Both the position numbers and the translations under genes were made by a program. A stretch of DNA of 64,000 bases from positions 5,519,306 through 5,583,305 of the forward strand of contig CM043954.1 in assembly GCA_014529385.2 (NCBI GenBank), read 5' to 3'. This document shows positions 12,067-23,099 of this stretch, piece after piece; the first letter of the stretch is position 1, and the number at the start of each line of letters is the position of its first letter. The DNA comes from Adiantum capillus-veneris. Taxonomy: Eukaryota; Streptophyta; Polypodiopsida; Polypodiales; Pteridaceae. The notes under the pieces were generated by a model. That model searched no databases and was not told the origin of the DNA. It was given only the letters and a program-made list of their open reading frames with translations.

Positions 12067-12725
12067 CACACAACAAAAACAGGTTGTGAGGCCCACATTC
12101 TGTGCAAGGGAAACCCATGCAAATGGCCTCTGCAAAAGACACGTGTGAATTGCAGAACTCAAACTCTATCATGTTCCCTCAATAGCTAATAAGAGCAACT
12201 ATATCAAAATTGGCACAGGTACAAACATCCTTGCATAGTGGAACTATGCCTCTCGACTCTCCTCATGTGGTCATGATCAAGGCATTGTTATCTATTGAAA
12301 TAGACGATGAATTGTTGTGTGTGAACATTATCTAATGTGAGGAGGTGAAGAGGAGGAAAATGATCAAAAGGATGAGTACAATCCGGTGACATATGTATGT
12401 TCATTTTTCCCATCTCATTTTTACACTTGCTAGCATGTACTCTATGATGCTTTTGGCTGGTTGGACAAATACAAGGAAATGGTCAAATTTCATTGAAGTG
12501 GGTTGGCCTTCCATCTGGGTGTGCATGGCACACAATGGGTGGATGTTGGTCTATTCATATGGTTCCTCATAGAGCCGTTCATACTTCTTGACCGTGAGTT
12601 CTACCAAATAAAGGGCTTCTAGCATCTTCAATTACATGCTTTTAAGTCTCACTTATATGAATCCGTTTCGTACATAAAATCTAGCCTTTGAATCTCAAAA
12701 ATCTTTTGTCAATATCTATGAAAAA

Positions 12726-12729
<4 letters not shown>
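12065..12729. other. No gene recognised
   Basis: Unique-looking sequence with no open frame or motif I can assign on either strand. Confidence 0.5.
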
Positions 12730-12762
<33 letters not shown>

Positions 12763-12783
12763 ATGTGTTAAGCTATTAAAAAA

Positions 12784-12827
<44 letters not shown>

Positions 12828-13027
12828 GAGGAGGAGGAGGAGAAGAAGAAGAAAAAGAGAACTATTAATGTCCCATGAGAAAAATTCAAAAAGATAACAT
12901 GAAAGATCTACCCAATGAATCTTGACTTCAGGGGAGGTAGGAAAAAGAGATAGAAGAAGAAGATAATTTCAACGTTATAAAAAATCCAAATAGAGATCAA
13001 AGATCCACATGAGGAGCCTTAAATTTT

Positions 13028-13058
<31 letters not shown>
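12730..13058. repeat. Microsatellites (CT)n, (AC)n and (GA)n
   Basis: (CT) at 12730-12760; (AC) at about 12786-12823 running into GAGGAGGAGAAGAAG; (GA) at 13029-13058. No gene lies between them. Confidence 0.95.
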
Positions 13059-13060
<2 letters not shown>

Positions 13061-13303
13061 GGAAGTCAAGACTTGATAAAACATCTATGATTTTATTACA
13101 AAGACTAAAATTTTCTAAAAAATTGGACAATTCCATGTGTTGCCCTAAGTAGAGCATTTCCTCATCCACGCTCTAAATTGTGCATATCTATGAAAAAAAG
13201 CGAGCATGTGAGTGCTAATAACATGGATGAACTCTTCACATTGGCAAGCCACCTATGCGAAGTGTTCTCAAAGAGAGCCATGATCCATCGCGGAGGTTAC
13301 TCC

Positions 13304-13444
<141 letters not shown>

Positions 13445-13521
13445 TTTTGGTTTGCTATGCAGAGTTATCCATTTCACTAGCTGCATGCAAATTGTGAGCT
13501 TTGCAAATATGGATCAAAATG

Positions 13522-14160
13522 AGGAGAACTGCAGTTTTCGTTAGCGGTTTCTCTTGGGAGATTAACAACAAAGGCCTCAATAGTTACTATAGAAGGTTTG
13601 GCAAGGTCATGGGCGCTAAGGCTAGGATGGATAGGGTACCAGTACACTTTGTGGTTTTGGACCTATAACTTTTGCTAACAAAAGAGTCATGACCCTACTT
13701 TTCATAGCCGCATGATGAACTTTTGTTCTAATTGTGGACAACCACGTCACTAAGTAAGGGATTTCCCTTTTGGTAGGGGTGGAAAATTTCCCCATGGTGG
13801 TGACAAGGACAATAGCTGCTATGATGGTGGTATTAGGTATGGTGAATTCTATAATAAATGCTCGAGAATGGTCGTAGCAATGTGACAAATAGAGGATATG
13901 ATAAGTATAGCAGCCATGATGGCTATGATAGATATGTTGATACTTAAAGTAGAGATACTTGCTATGGAGATCGTGATAGTGGCAAAGCTATGTTACTAGA
14001 GGGTCATCAAGATATGAAGGGTGATACAAGGATTGAGATGGGTTGTATGACAGTCCAAGTGGTGGCAGTAGATTTGACTATGAAGGCCACTATTGAGAAC
14101 AAGGGACAACCAAGGCTCAACTGTTGTGAAGACACTTATCATTGGGCAGCTTCTTAATCA
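13522..14160 (+). pseudogene. RRM plus CCHC-knuckle RNA-binding protein pseudogene (RZ-1-like)
   Basis: From 13522 the sequence encodes RTAVFVSGFSWEINNKGLNSYYRRFGKVM. It has the RNP2 and following helix of an RRM (consensus VFVGGLSW...L..YF..FG.V). After stops and a frame change, about 13722-13780 encodes NFCSNCGQPRH then a stop then VRDF. This is a CCHC knuckle (CX2CX4HX4C) whose last Cys is Phe. A Gly/Asp/Arg/Tyr-rich tail follows (GRGGKFPHGGDKDN, then NRGYDKYSSHDGYDRYVD, 13775-13950). RRM, knuckle, then a G/D/R/Y-rich tail is the domain order of plant RZ-1 glycine-rich RNA-binding proteins. No intron is evident between the RRM and knuckle, which is compatible with a processed copy. Identity is inferred from domain order only. 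Confidence 0.6.
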
Positions 14161-14343
14161 GCTGCACCTCTAGCAAGAGCTGACTCACAACTATGCTTCT
14201 TTGTTGAGCATTGTTTAAAGTTCACTTAGTTTTATAAGAATATTATGTTTTTGAGATCATGTTTTGAGTGCCACAAGGAACAATATCAAGAGACCTCACG
14301 AGTCTTGAACTCTAAACTTGAGAGCAATCCAATGCCTGCCACC

Positions 14344-14344
<1 letters not shown>

Positions 14345-14436
<92 letters not shown>
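14345..14436. repeat. (GA)n microsatellite at the LINE 3' border
   Basis: About 45 GA units with one CAA interruption near 14379. The LINE coding region ends just to the right, so on the LINE strand the element runs into (CT)n. Confidence 0.95.
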
Positions 14437-14439
<3 letters not shown>

Positions 14440-14449
14440 GAGTTCTATT

Positions 14450-17400
14450 ATCATCCTCGGAAGTCAAATATGACCTATGGGACCAAATGAACATGTCAGT
14501 GGTGTGAGTGGAGGTCATAAGTGACTCTCGATGCTCAAAATTGGTTGAAATGAGCATCACAATAGAGAGTCCACATCGTGGTTGGGAGAGGAAGGTATGT
14601 AGGGAGAGCTCATGGATGAATATATGGGGAAACGAGGACCTAATGTGGTCAAAAGCTGAGCACTCAAGTAGTGTGTGGTATTCTCTTTCTCGCACTTGAT
14701 GAGGGCATAAGGTGCAAAGTCGATGAGACTCCTCGCCAGTGCCCCAATGTCCTGTCTCGCAGAGTAGAGAATGGGAGCTAAGACAATGGAGGCAATGGTG
14801 TGGTTTGCACTCAATGGGATGGGCTCAAGGATGCAGGGATGGGTTTGGTTACCGCATTCGAAGAAGAATAAAGATTTGTAGTTTGGGGCAATGTGTGTGG
14901 TGTAATGACTGAAGCGCGAACCTCTGGATTTCTCCCAAGCCGTGATACATTGGTGTTGTAAGAAGGCCTCATTAACTTGGGAGTTTGATCGACGCATCCT
15001 TGACCAAGTGACATTTATCCCATCTTCCAAACTATTTCTTGATGTCAAGCATCCACCTTGAACTTAGTATTTTGCTCTTGCATGTCTTTTAGACCTTTTG
15101 ACTTGCTTCATATGCGATTCAAGGAAGTCGATACAAAGGGCTATGTTGTGTCCTAAGCATGTACTCCACAACCCTTTGCATGCCCAAGACCTCAATGGGA
15201 AGCGATCCGGACTCAAGAAGTAAGAGCATGTAGGGTGTTTATGTCTTGACTTGGAGAAACTTGGTGAGAAAACGCTTTTGGACATTCTCAAACTCTTTCC
15301 AAGTAGACTTACCGCTGCTACCACTCCACACCTCCACTCTATAAAGAATCACCGGTGTCACCAATGTGTCAAAGAGGTACTTTTTGAGAGCCCAAAACTT
15401 GATCTTTCCAGCATTGCACATGTTCTCAAATGCATAATAAGCCCTCTTTCCGGCTTCCAAGCAACGCATTGCGCAATCCTTCCACACTATGATTGGATGG
15501 AACCTCAAATCCAAGGTACTTGAAGCTATCTACCACTTTAAGTTGCTCATTGTTGTATACAATGCATAGATTTTCATCATTGAGGGTCTTTACAAGCATA
15601 ACCTTGGTTTTGGATCCATTCACAATCAGCCCACTATGTAGGGAAAAGCGTTCCAAGACACTCATAATCTTTTGTGCATCTTCTAAGGTATGTGCCAAGA
15701 ACACTACATCATCGTCATAAAGCAAAAGCATGATCACCACATTCCGATCTTACCTCTTCTATGCCTTCTTCTTGAATAAAATCAAGAACCATGCATTTCA
15801 ATTCATCAATGAGTAGCCCAAAGAGGGTTGGGAACAGTGGGCATCCTTGTTTGACACCAATGGTGCTTGCAAAAAATTCTGAAATTCCATCTCCCATACG
15901 TAGTCGACATATCACTTTTTGGTAGATGTGGAAGAGCATGCATAAATTCTCTCAACACTTGAAGGCTTTGCATATGTCTCCAAATATTTCCTCATGGTAC
16001 CATGTCAAAAGCTTTGTTGAAATCCACAAAGCAACAATAAAACTTTTTCCCTTTCAATTGAGACGCTTCCATAAGAACTCGAAGAGTGACAAGGTGATCA
16101 ATAGTGCTATGATGATTTCAAAAACCTGCTTGGCCTAGCGCACGTTTGCCGTTCTTTCCAGCCCATTCACTTATCTTCATCTCCATGATACATCCAAATA
16201 AATTTCCCATCAAAGAACCAACCATTATAGTGCGATAGTTGTTCACATTGTTTACATCTTCTCCTTTGTGCAAAGGTTTGATCCAATTTTCACTCCAATC
16301 ATGAGGCATGCCATGCTGAAGTGCAAGGTTAAACATATCGCATATCCAATATCATGTTTCCTTGCTTGTCCATTTAATCATTTCAGCCTTGACACCTTGA
16401 AGGTCCCATGCCCTGCGGGTAGCAAGTTTCTCAAGCGCGCAACATACATCTTTAATGGTAAAGAAGGGAGGCATAAACGGAAGGGAGCTACACCACTCCA
16501 TCTTATCAACATTGGGTTGCTCATAGAGGTTCTTGCAATGCATATACATATCCTGAAGAGTCAAGAAACAAAAGCTCTCAACACGCTTGCCTTTTAGATT
16601 TTGCCAAAACTTGCCATATTCATGTGCTTTTTCTTGCACTAAAAGAAGTTTTTTTTTTTACTAAAAAACCTTCTCCTCTTTTTTTGAACAAGTTCTTTGT
16701 ATGTGTGTGAATGTTCCAAGTAACTTTCCTTGTCTTTGCTTGCATCCAACCTTAGCAAGTGTTTTCGGGCTTGACTACATTCCATGTCGAACCATTTCTT
16801 CTTGGTGCTACCCTTCTTAGATCTTTTGCAAGACATGTGTTTCACCGAAAATCATTCCCTCGCATAAGAGCAAATTACTTCTTTGAAAACTTTGCACTTG
16901 CATTCTAGTGTTGGTCTCTCTTGATGCTCTATCATGCTTAACATTTGGTCCACCATATCAACATATATAAGTGCTTGTTTGAAGTCTAGACGTAGGTACA
17001 AATAATTCACATCATGATTGGAGGCTAAATGCTTGGGTCTTTTACCACACTTGAGGTCAATACATAGCATCCTATGATCCAATTCCGGATTCCATTCACC
17101 AAGTGTAAAGCTTTGTATGCATTCTAGAGTGGATTCCGAAAACAACATATAGTCAAATCACACTATCACCTTTGTGCTTTCTACATGTAAAGTCATTGGT
17201 GCCTTGCCATAAAGATACACCAGTTGCAATGAGCATTTTGGGACTATTGCACATATGTAGAAGTGACTTTCCATAGTGATCCAATTCTTTTACATCATTA
17301 GGTGACTTCGATTATACATGTATGAGTCATCCATTCTTCTTGAAACATGCGGCATGTCAACTTGCTGTGTGTCGTGTTGTAACGTATTTGTGCAAGAATT

Positions 17401-17876
17401 CATGTCTCCAAAGGCAATGACTTGACCTTGGTCCTTGTAATGAGAAATGTCTTCCTCTAGTTCAACAAAGGGCTGATCTCTATCCATATCCAAGCGAGCA
17501 TAAAAGTTGGAGTCATAGTGAGGAATGTAGCAACCAACCACAAACATGACTTGATCATTGGGTGGGCTGATTTTCAGCCATAAGTAGCATTTATACTTAT
17601 CTTCTTTGACAATGAAACATCTTTCAAACCCTTTTTGATCATACATGCTACGCCTCCTTGGCATCTATGTTGCTTTGCATTTTTGGTCCACATCAAAGAA
17701 TGCACATCATATTTGTCAAATCCAAGAATCCGTTGCGCATCATGCTCGCATGTTTTGACAAGAAGTATGACATCGGAGTCATTGGTAAGCTCATCAATGC
17801 CAATTCTCGTATTCCATGGATAGCCATTACAATTCCAAAAACTTATTCGCAAGTGTGAGTTGGTCTCATAGATCAC
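14450..17876 (-). pseudogene. LINE ORF2: endonuclease, reverse transcriptase, C-terminal domain
   Basis: Endonuclease start: LRISFWNCNGYPWNTRIGID (from about 17852). VILLVKTCEHD (about 17780) has Lys where the catalytic Glu belongs. AFGDMNS (about 17408) is the D-x-N motif and LDHRML (about 17080) is the distal D-H motif. RT: WIKPLHKGEDVNNVNNYRT (about 16290), KNGKRALGQAGF (about 16150), GVKQGCPLFPTLFGLLIDEL (about 15870), and MLLLYDDDVVFLAHT (about 15735), where YADD has become YDDD. Then SLHSGLIVNGSKTKVM and VDSFKYLGFEV. The distal end, EYHTLLECSAFDHIRSSFPHIF (about 14685), resembles the LINE C-terminal zinc-binding segment. At least eight frame breaks. Confidence 0.9.
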
Positions 17877-17882
17877 GTGTCC

Positions 17883-18636
17883 CTATTTGTTGGGTGGACT
17901 TGCATCCTCCTCAAGTGACTTTTCTTCTTGAGATGACACCTTGACCTTGTTGGTTCTTTCCTCATATGCTTTGCGATGTACATTTTCGTGCATAATAGTG
18001 CGATCCTCATATACATTACAACCCGTTCCTTTGAGATAGATCCAAATATTTTCAAGGATGATCTTTCTCTTTACCTCATCAACCATGGTACATACAATAG
18101 GTCTTTCTCCTGAGCAAGGGATTCCTTGTTTTCCAGCTCGATGTGCACCATAAGCCATGATTTCAGACATGACAAAGTGTGTAGCAAAAAACTCTTCAAT
18201 AGCAACCGCAAGAGGTTGGGGTGTTTCCAGGCTTTCCTCCTTGATTCCACGTATGACAATGTTCTTTGAGCATTTTTGCCGTTCTTGCAATTCTTGAGTG
18301 TCCACATTCTCTACATTCTTTGCTTGGACAACGGCTTGCGTGATAGGAGATGTAAAAACCACATTATCCTTACATATATCAACCCATGATTTGGATGCAT
18401 TTCTCATCTCACATACATCATGTCATATTGTATCTATCGTTTCCTCTTTCAATACATGATCACTCTGAACTTTGCTTAAGCGCTCTTTCAATACATTCAT
18501 GTCCACAAGAGAGTGCTTACATTCTTGAACTTCATTCTCAAGATGCACCAAACGTGTTGTTTGCGTTTCAAGAACCTTCTTGAGGTGCTCATTCTCCACA
18601 ACAAGAACTCTTAAAGTACCATTCTCCATTGCAAGT
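17883..18636 (-). pseudogene. LINE ORF1 (coiled coil and RRM-like nucleic-acid chaperone), C-terminal part
   Basis: From 18636 downwards: AMENGTLRVLVVENEHLKKV, a heptad-rich coiled coil (to about 18440), then from about 18300 KNIVIRGIKEES with helices AIEEFFATHF and YGAHRAGKQ, and RPIVCTMVDEVKRKIILEN. The latter resembles the RRM/CTD of L1 ORF1 proteins. It ends at 17883, seven bases before the ORF2 Met codon. The N-terminal part is across the gypsy insertion at 37728-37915. The frame is continuous if the insertion and one CAAGT copy are ignored. Confidence 0.75.
18632..18636. other. Target-site duplication, left copy (CAAGT)
   Basis: Identical to 37723-37727, directly flanking the gypsy LTR termini. 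Confidence 0.92.
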
Positions 18637-19537
18637 TGTTTGCGGGTCGCCGTGATGGACGTCCATAGCATAGCTCTCAAGCATCAACATATTTATCAAT
18701 ACGGGGAAAGCGGCTCGGATGAGGCATGGAAACTCACTAGGGTGTCAATCCTAATGAAGTGAACTCGAAGAGATGCAACTAATATCTCTACAAGTAAATC
18801 AAACGCATTACCGCCAAGTAATCTGCCTATGTTCTTCTACAGAGCTCTACAGTCATCATGCCCGTTTACCATGCAAATCATATCGGAATCGCACGAAACT
18901 TGAAGGGAAGCCACAGGGGATTATCAGGAACATATTCTATCATTGTCACAGCATTCTGGAGAGGTACAAGGATCGCGATCGTTCGTCCCAAAGTCAGCAA
19001 AAACAGCGAACAAGTGATCCTAATGGGTCGTTTTAGGGTCCCTAAAGCCCCTCCTAGGGTCAAAACAACATAAAACACGCATATAGACGCTCAAAACAGC
19101 GATTTAAGGCCTCAAACTCGTAGTTGAAAACCTACACCGAAGCTTGAATGATTACACTTGTATGGAAGAGCAAGATGAGAGGAACACAATGCAATAAACA
19201 AATTTGAATTTGGATTACCATAGCCACAATGGCGAAGATTACAAGTTTGGATAAGAAGGAGCTCTCAAACGTACGCTGTCTTCTCAGTTTTTCATCCAAA
19301 AGATCATGTTCAAACTTACAAAAAATGACCTTTATAGATTAGGTCTTTACAAGTGGCTTGTCCGGCCATGAGCTCCTAAACTTCTAACTGGCTCTCTAAT
19401 ATACAATTGATAATCATACATCCTTTGACAAATTCTCGGCTTAGAGATACTTCCTTACAAAATAATTTTACAATGGTTTCCCAGAAAAATATGATCCTTC
19501 TCTGGAAACGGCCGCTTGTTGCTTTGTCCGCCAAACA
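18637..19537 (-). repeat. Gypsy 3' LTR
   Basis: 901 bp, beginning TGTTTGCGGG and ending CCAAACA on the + strand. Clearly homologous along its full length to 36810-37722; many differences are C/T or G/A changes at CpG. It contains one copy of the GATCGCGATCG palindrome core (18971-18981). Confidence 0.95.
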
Positions 19538-19552
19538 CTCCCCCCTTCCTTA
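19538..19552 (-). other. Gypsy terminal polypurine tract
   Basis: The minus strand reads AAGGAAGGGGGGAG immediately before the T of the 3' LTR. The 15-mer AAGGAAGGGGGGAGT recurs internally at 25329-25343. Confidence 0.9.
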
Positions 19553-19575
19553 TCCTTGCACGCCCTCGTGCATGT

Positions 19576-22500
19576 TCAGTGCTTTGGCCGTTGATGTGGC
19601 TCTAATGAAGCAAGTGTCGCTGAAAAAATTCTTGTTTGCAGGACTGCTTCCAGGGCTTCTTGATGCTGTCTGAATGGATTTTCAGATAACGTGTGTTGGT
19701 ATGCTACGTACCTTGCCTTAAGGTCCTTCGCCATAGGATGGAAAATCCTTGAGTCAATTTCGAATAATCCTGTGACGAAGGCCTCTTCGAATGTCTGCAA
19801 GTAGTGTGAGGGCAGGTACATTAGCTTGGAGTACATGGTCATCAATATGTGTCGTGGCGGTGAATCCTGTAGATTCCAACAGATGCCTATGTGTCCTTCC
19901 AAGAACAGATTCTACGGATGATCGTCGCCTTTAGTGTCTTTAAATACCTAAATGTAGGTGATGATCATCCGGGCTATCTTTACTAACATTTGGCACGCCA
20001 AGCCCGGGACATCCCGCAACAATGTTATTGTCGAATTCAGTGTGCTGACCATGTAGGCTATCGTAGGGGGTTGTTACGCTGTCAAGACTGAGTAATTCAG
20101 TTTTTGCGGCCTTGACCCTTTCCATGTGGCGAAGTATTTCCATGTGCATCTTCTAGGGACTGGGCAGAAAGTGGGATCTATTTGTATATGTTGAGGAGCG
20201 TTGTGGTAATTTGTTAGATTCTGTGGCCGTTTGTCCAACCACTTCTGCCTCCACTTGGGGTGGTCATCGACAAGCATTTGAGCTTCTTCCGCTGTTAGTG
20301 CAATGCCTTCGTAACCCCATCTGAGCTTCTTCCACTGTTAGTGCAATGCCTTCGTAACCCCATCTTTGTTTCGTGGCAAGGCTGGCCGCATCTTTTCTTT
20401 CCACAAAATTGCTTCATGGCATAGCAGAGGAAACGGGAGGAAATCATGGCCAAATCCTTCCACCTGCTCTTCTGGTTGTAAGTATGCCAGGGCTGCTGAC
20501 TCCATTATCTTCTTTTCGTAGAGCATGTACTCCTTTGCTGGCCCCTCTGGCATGTCCTGAATGCTCTCATTGAGCTCATCTCTAATATCTAGATCTGGCC
20601 CTTCAAACTCATGCTCCTGTTGCCCTTGGTGTGATGTTCCACGCAAATCTCGCACTTGTTGTCCGGGCAGCAGTTGTGGTTGACTCTAGGCTTTGTCTGC
20701 TTTGATTTGTTGTTGAAAAAGCAGATCTTCTTTTTCCTTTAGCAGCGTGTCACCGATCTGCTTCTGAGTCTGTAATTCGGCGCTTGTTTGAGCTAATTGC
20801 TGCTCTAGTTCTTTAAGCTTTAGCTCATTTGCTGCCGTCTGGGCCACCATTCCTGATACGAGTAGCTGTCTTTGAAGCTTTTCTTGCTCTAGCTCCTCTT
20901 TTAGTGCCGCTATAGTGTTCATTGCTGTGGCATTGTCAAATGTGGAGACCAATGCCCCAGTAGGTTCCTGATTTGCCATCAAAATTGTCAGAGTGCCTTT
21001 GATAGTATTGTATGAACTGCTAAGCCTATGAAATCTTGTGCTCTCATAGGCAAGCTGCTCCATTGCTTTCTGTACTCTTGTCGTCACTTCTTGGCACTCC
21101 TTTTCTTTGGCGGTCAAGTCTGTCCTGACATCCACCAAGTCTTTGATCAGAGACTGAGCTTGGTCGCTCAAGGTCTCTCTCCTCCGTTATGCGTTCCAGT
21201 TGTGCCCTCAGGCTTTCTAACTCCTTTTGCCTAGATGCTTGATTTTGTTGGGCCTCCTGTACCTGCCTTTCCTTTTCACTCAGCACCACGTGCTCACACT
21301 AGAATTGCCGTTCTAATTCCCTTAGAGTTTGCTTGTAATCAAAACCAGCCACTGCCTGGCAGGCTTCATGGTATCCGATTGCTTCTGTAGCAGGTATGAA
21401 CTCCTTTTGCGAGGTTCAAGGGGGAGGAGTTGGCTATTTTTTGTTCGATGGAGAAGGGGGAGGAGGAGGAGATTTTGGCGAGGGAGGAGGCGATTTTTTA
21501 GGCGAGGGAGGAGGTGATTTGGGCAAGGGAGGAGGTGGGCTTGATTCTTCTCGTACATGCCTCTTTTTTGAAGTCTCTTCCCCTTGTTGCGAAGCAGATG
21601 CTTCCTCTTTTCTTTTCTTTAAAATCCTGATGATTCTTTGGTGGGTGAGATCCGCCGCCCATCGCGCTTCCAGATTCCTCTCTCTTTGGATCTTCTTTAG
21701 CTGCTTTGCTTGGTTTGTTTCATCAACCGCGTCTTTCTCCTTCGTTCCTTCAATGGACTGCGAAGAGATGTCCACTTCCGTAGCCTTTTGCTTTGCTTCT
21801 CCGCGCGTATGCGAGTTGCATTATCTATTCTTTCTTGCCTTTCCCTTTCGAATCTTCTTTTTTGTGTCTGTTGTGTTGCAGCCACTCTAGCCTGTCTGTC
21901 AGCCCTTAACTTGGTTCTTCTTTCCTCGACTCTTTGTTGAGCTTTTGCATATGCTTTTTGCAGGTCTGACTACGGTACTGCACTTCTCTCCCCTCTTCTT
22001 CTCTCGAGCGGTTTTGTGGAGTCTTCCTCCTTGCTTTCTTCAAACTCTGATGGCCCTTTGTCTTTTGATTCTTGAGATTTTCCTTCATCATTTGTCTCCG
22101 TTTTTTCTTCATCACTCGAGCTTTTGTTGGTGGCATTTGCTGAGCGCGATGATGTCGCGCCAGGGGTCGTCCTTACTCAATGAGCAACCAGCTTTGATTT
22201 CTGAATCAGGGCAATTTGAGAACTGACAGTGGCAAATCTTCAATCATTCCCAAAGCCTGGTATGCTATTCTGGTTATCATCGGCCCTGCGTTCATGTAGC
22301 TTTTGTTTTTTGCCGAGCTTTTCAAATTTGCTTCAATCAAATTTTCCAAAATGTAAGAACTGTAGTCGCAGCGAATGGTTCTATTTTCGGCTGTCGCTAG
22401 AGCCAGGACCACGGCAATGTGCAGGATTGGCTCGGTGTAGCGAGGAGGCTTTTGTACTATGAAATGCTGAGAGATCAATCTCATCGGCAATTCCAGCTCT

Positions 22501-23045
22501 CCGTATATCATGTCACTGTATTTGTATTTGTTTCCCTTTGCTTTGACAAATGCCTTCTGATTATCCAGTGACTTTGTCTTCGCCGGAAAATCGTGTTGCC
22601 CTGGGAGGAAATGAAAAGCTTCGTTGATGATTTCTTTCGTGATCTTTACTTTCACCTTGATCTTTACTTCCACCGCGATCTTTACTTTCACCTTTGATCC
22701 ATCCTTGTCCGTGAGCATTGCCTACCCATCATATTGTATCGAGCTCATGAGCTCGTGGGCCCTCATGTCATCTATTCCCCATGGCTGTAATCTGAAAAAT
22801 TGGTCCAAGTGCACATCTCGCACTGCCTCTATTACCTCTGCCCTTCCGTGGAGGTTCCATATCTCTCGTGGCATGATAGTTGTCTTTACCAAGTCACCAT
22901 CAGTATCCTTAAACTTCGAGATGAATATGTGGACAGGGATTTGAGCAAGTATTTCGTCCGAGATGTGAGCCTTTTCATTTGTAGCGAGCTCCTCCACTTC
23001 ATATGCTGCTGTTGTCCACTGCCTTTCTTTCTTTTGGCGAGGCAT
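19576..23045 (-). pseudogene. Additional gene in envelope position of the gypsy element (function unknown)
   Basis: A roughly 1100-residue reading pattern in several frames, same strand as pol. Part 1 (23045-22206) starts MPRQKKERQWTTAAYE and is globular: FISKFKDTDGDLV, ITKEIINEAFHFLPG, YGELELPMRLISQHF, AVVLALATAENRTIRCDYSSYI, GPMITRIAYQALG. By shape it recalls the 'putative plant transposon protein' domain of some plant retroelements; this is not confirmed. Part 2 (22136-21800) is Lys/Arg/Glu-rich. Part 3 (about 21550-21434) is Pro-rich, with repeated SPPPSPK. Part 4 (21290-20690) is a long heptad coiled coil. Part 5 (20655-19576) is a mixed C-terminus (KEYMLYEKKIMESAALAYL; YLPSHYLQTFEEAFVTGLF). 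No signal peptide or membrane segment is obvious, so an envelope glycoprotein is unlikely. A 43-bp tandem duplication (20280-20322 and 20323-20365) breaks the frame. Confidence 0.7.
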
Positions 23046-23099
23046 TCTGTGTCAGGAGAATCACAAGCTGTCAGGATTTTCCCTTCGTAATCAATTGCA

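Larger units (their letters stand above)
14437..18636 (-). mobile_element. L1-type LINE, 3' part (ORF1 C-terminus and ORF2)
   Basis: A minus-strand non-LTR retrotransposon. The 3' portion lies here and the 5' portion lies at 37723-38125, because a 19-kb gypsy element sits inside ORF1. It holds an ORF1 with coiled coil and RRM-like domain, an APE-type endonuclease, RT and a Cys/His C-terminal segment. The copy has many stops. The 3' end abuts the (GA)n tract. Confidence 0.9.

Noticed and set aside
19576-23045. Retroviral envelope glycoprotein
   Set aside because: Position fits, but there is no signal peptide, transmembrane helix or Cys-rich ectodomain. The coiled-coil and Pro-rich character argue for another role.
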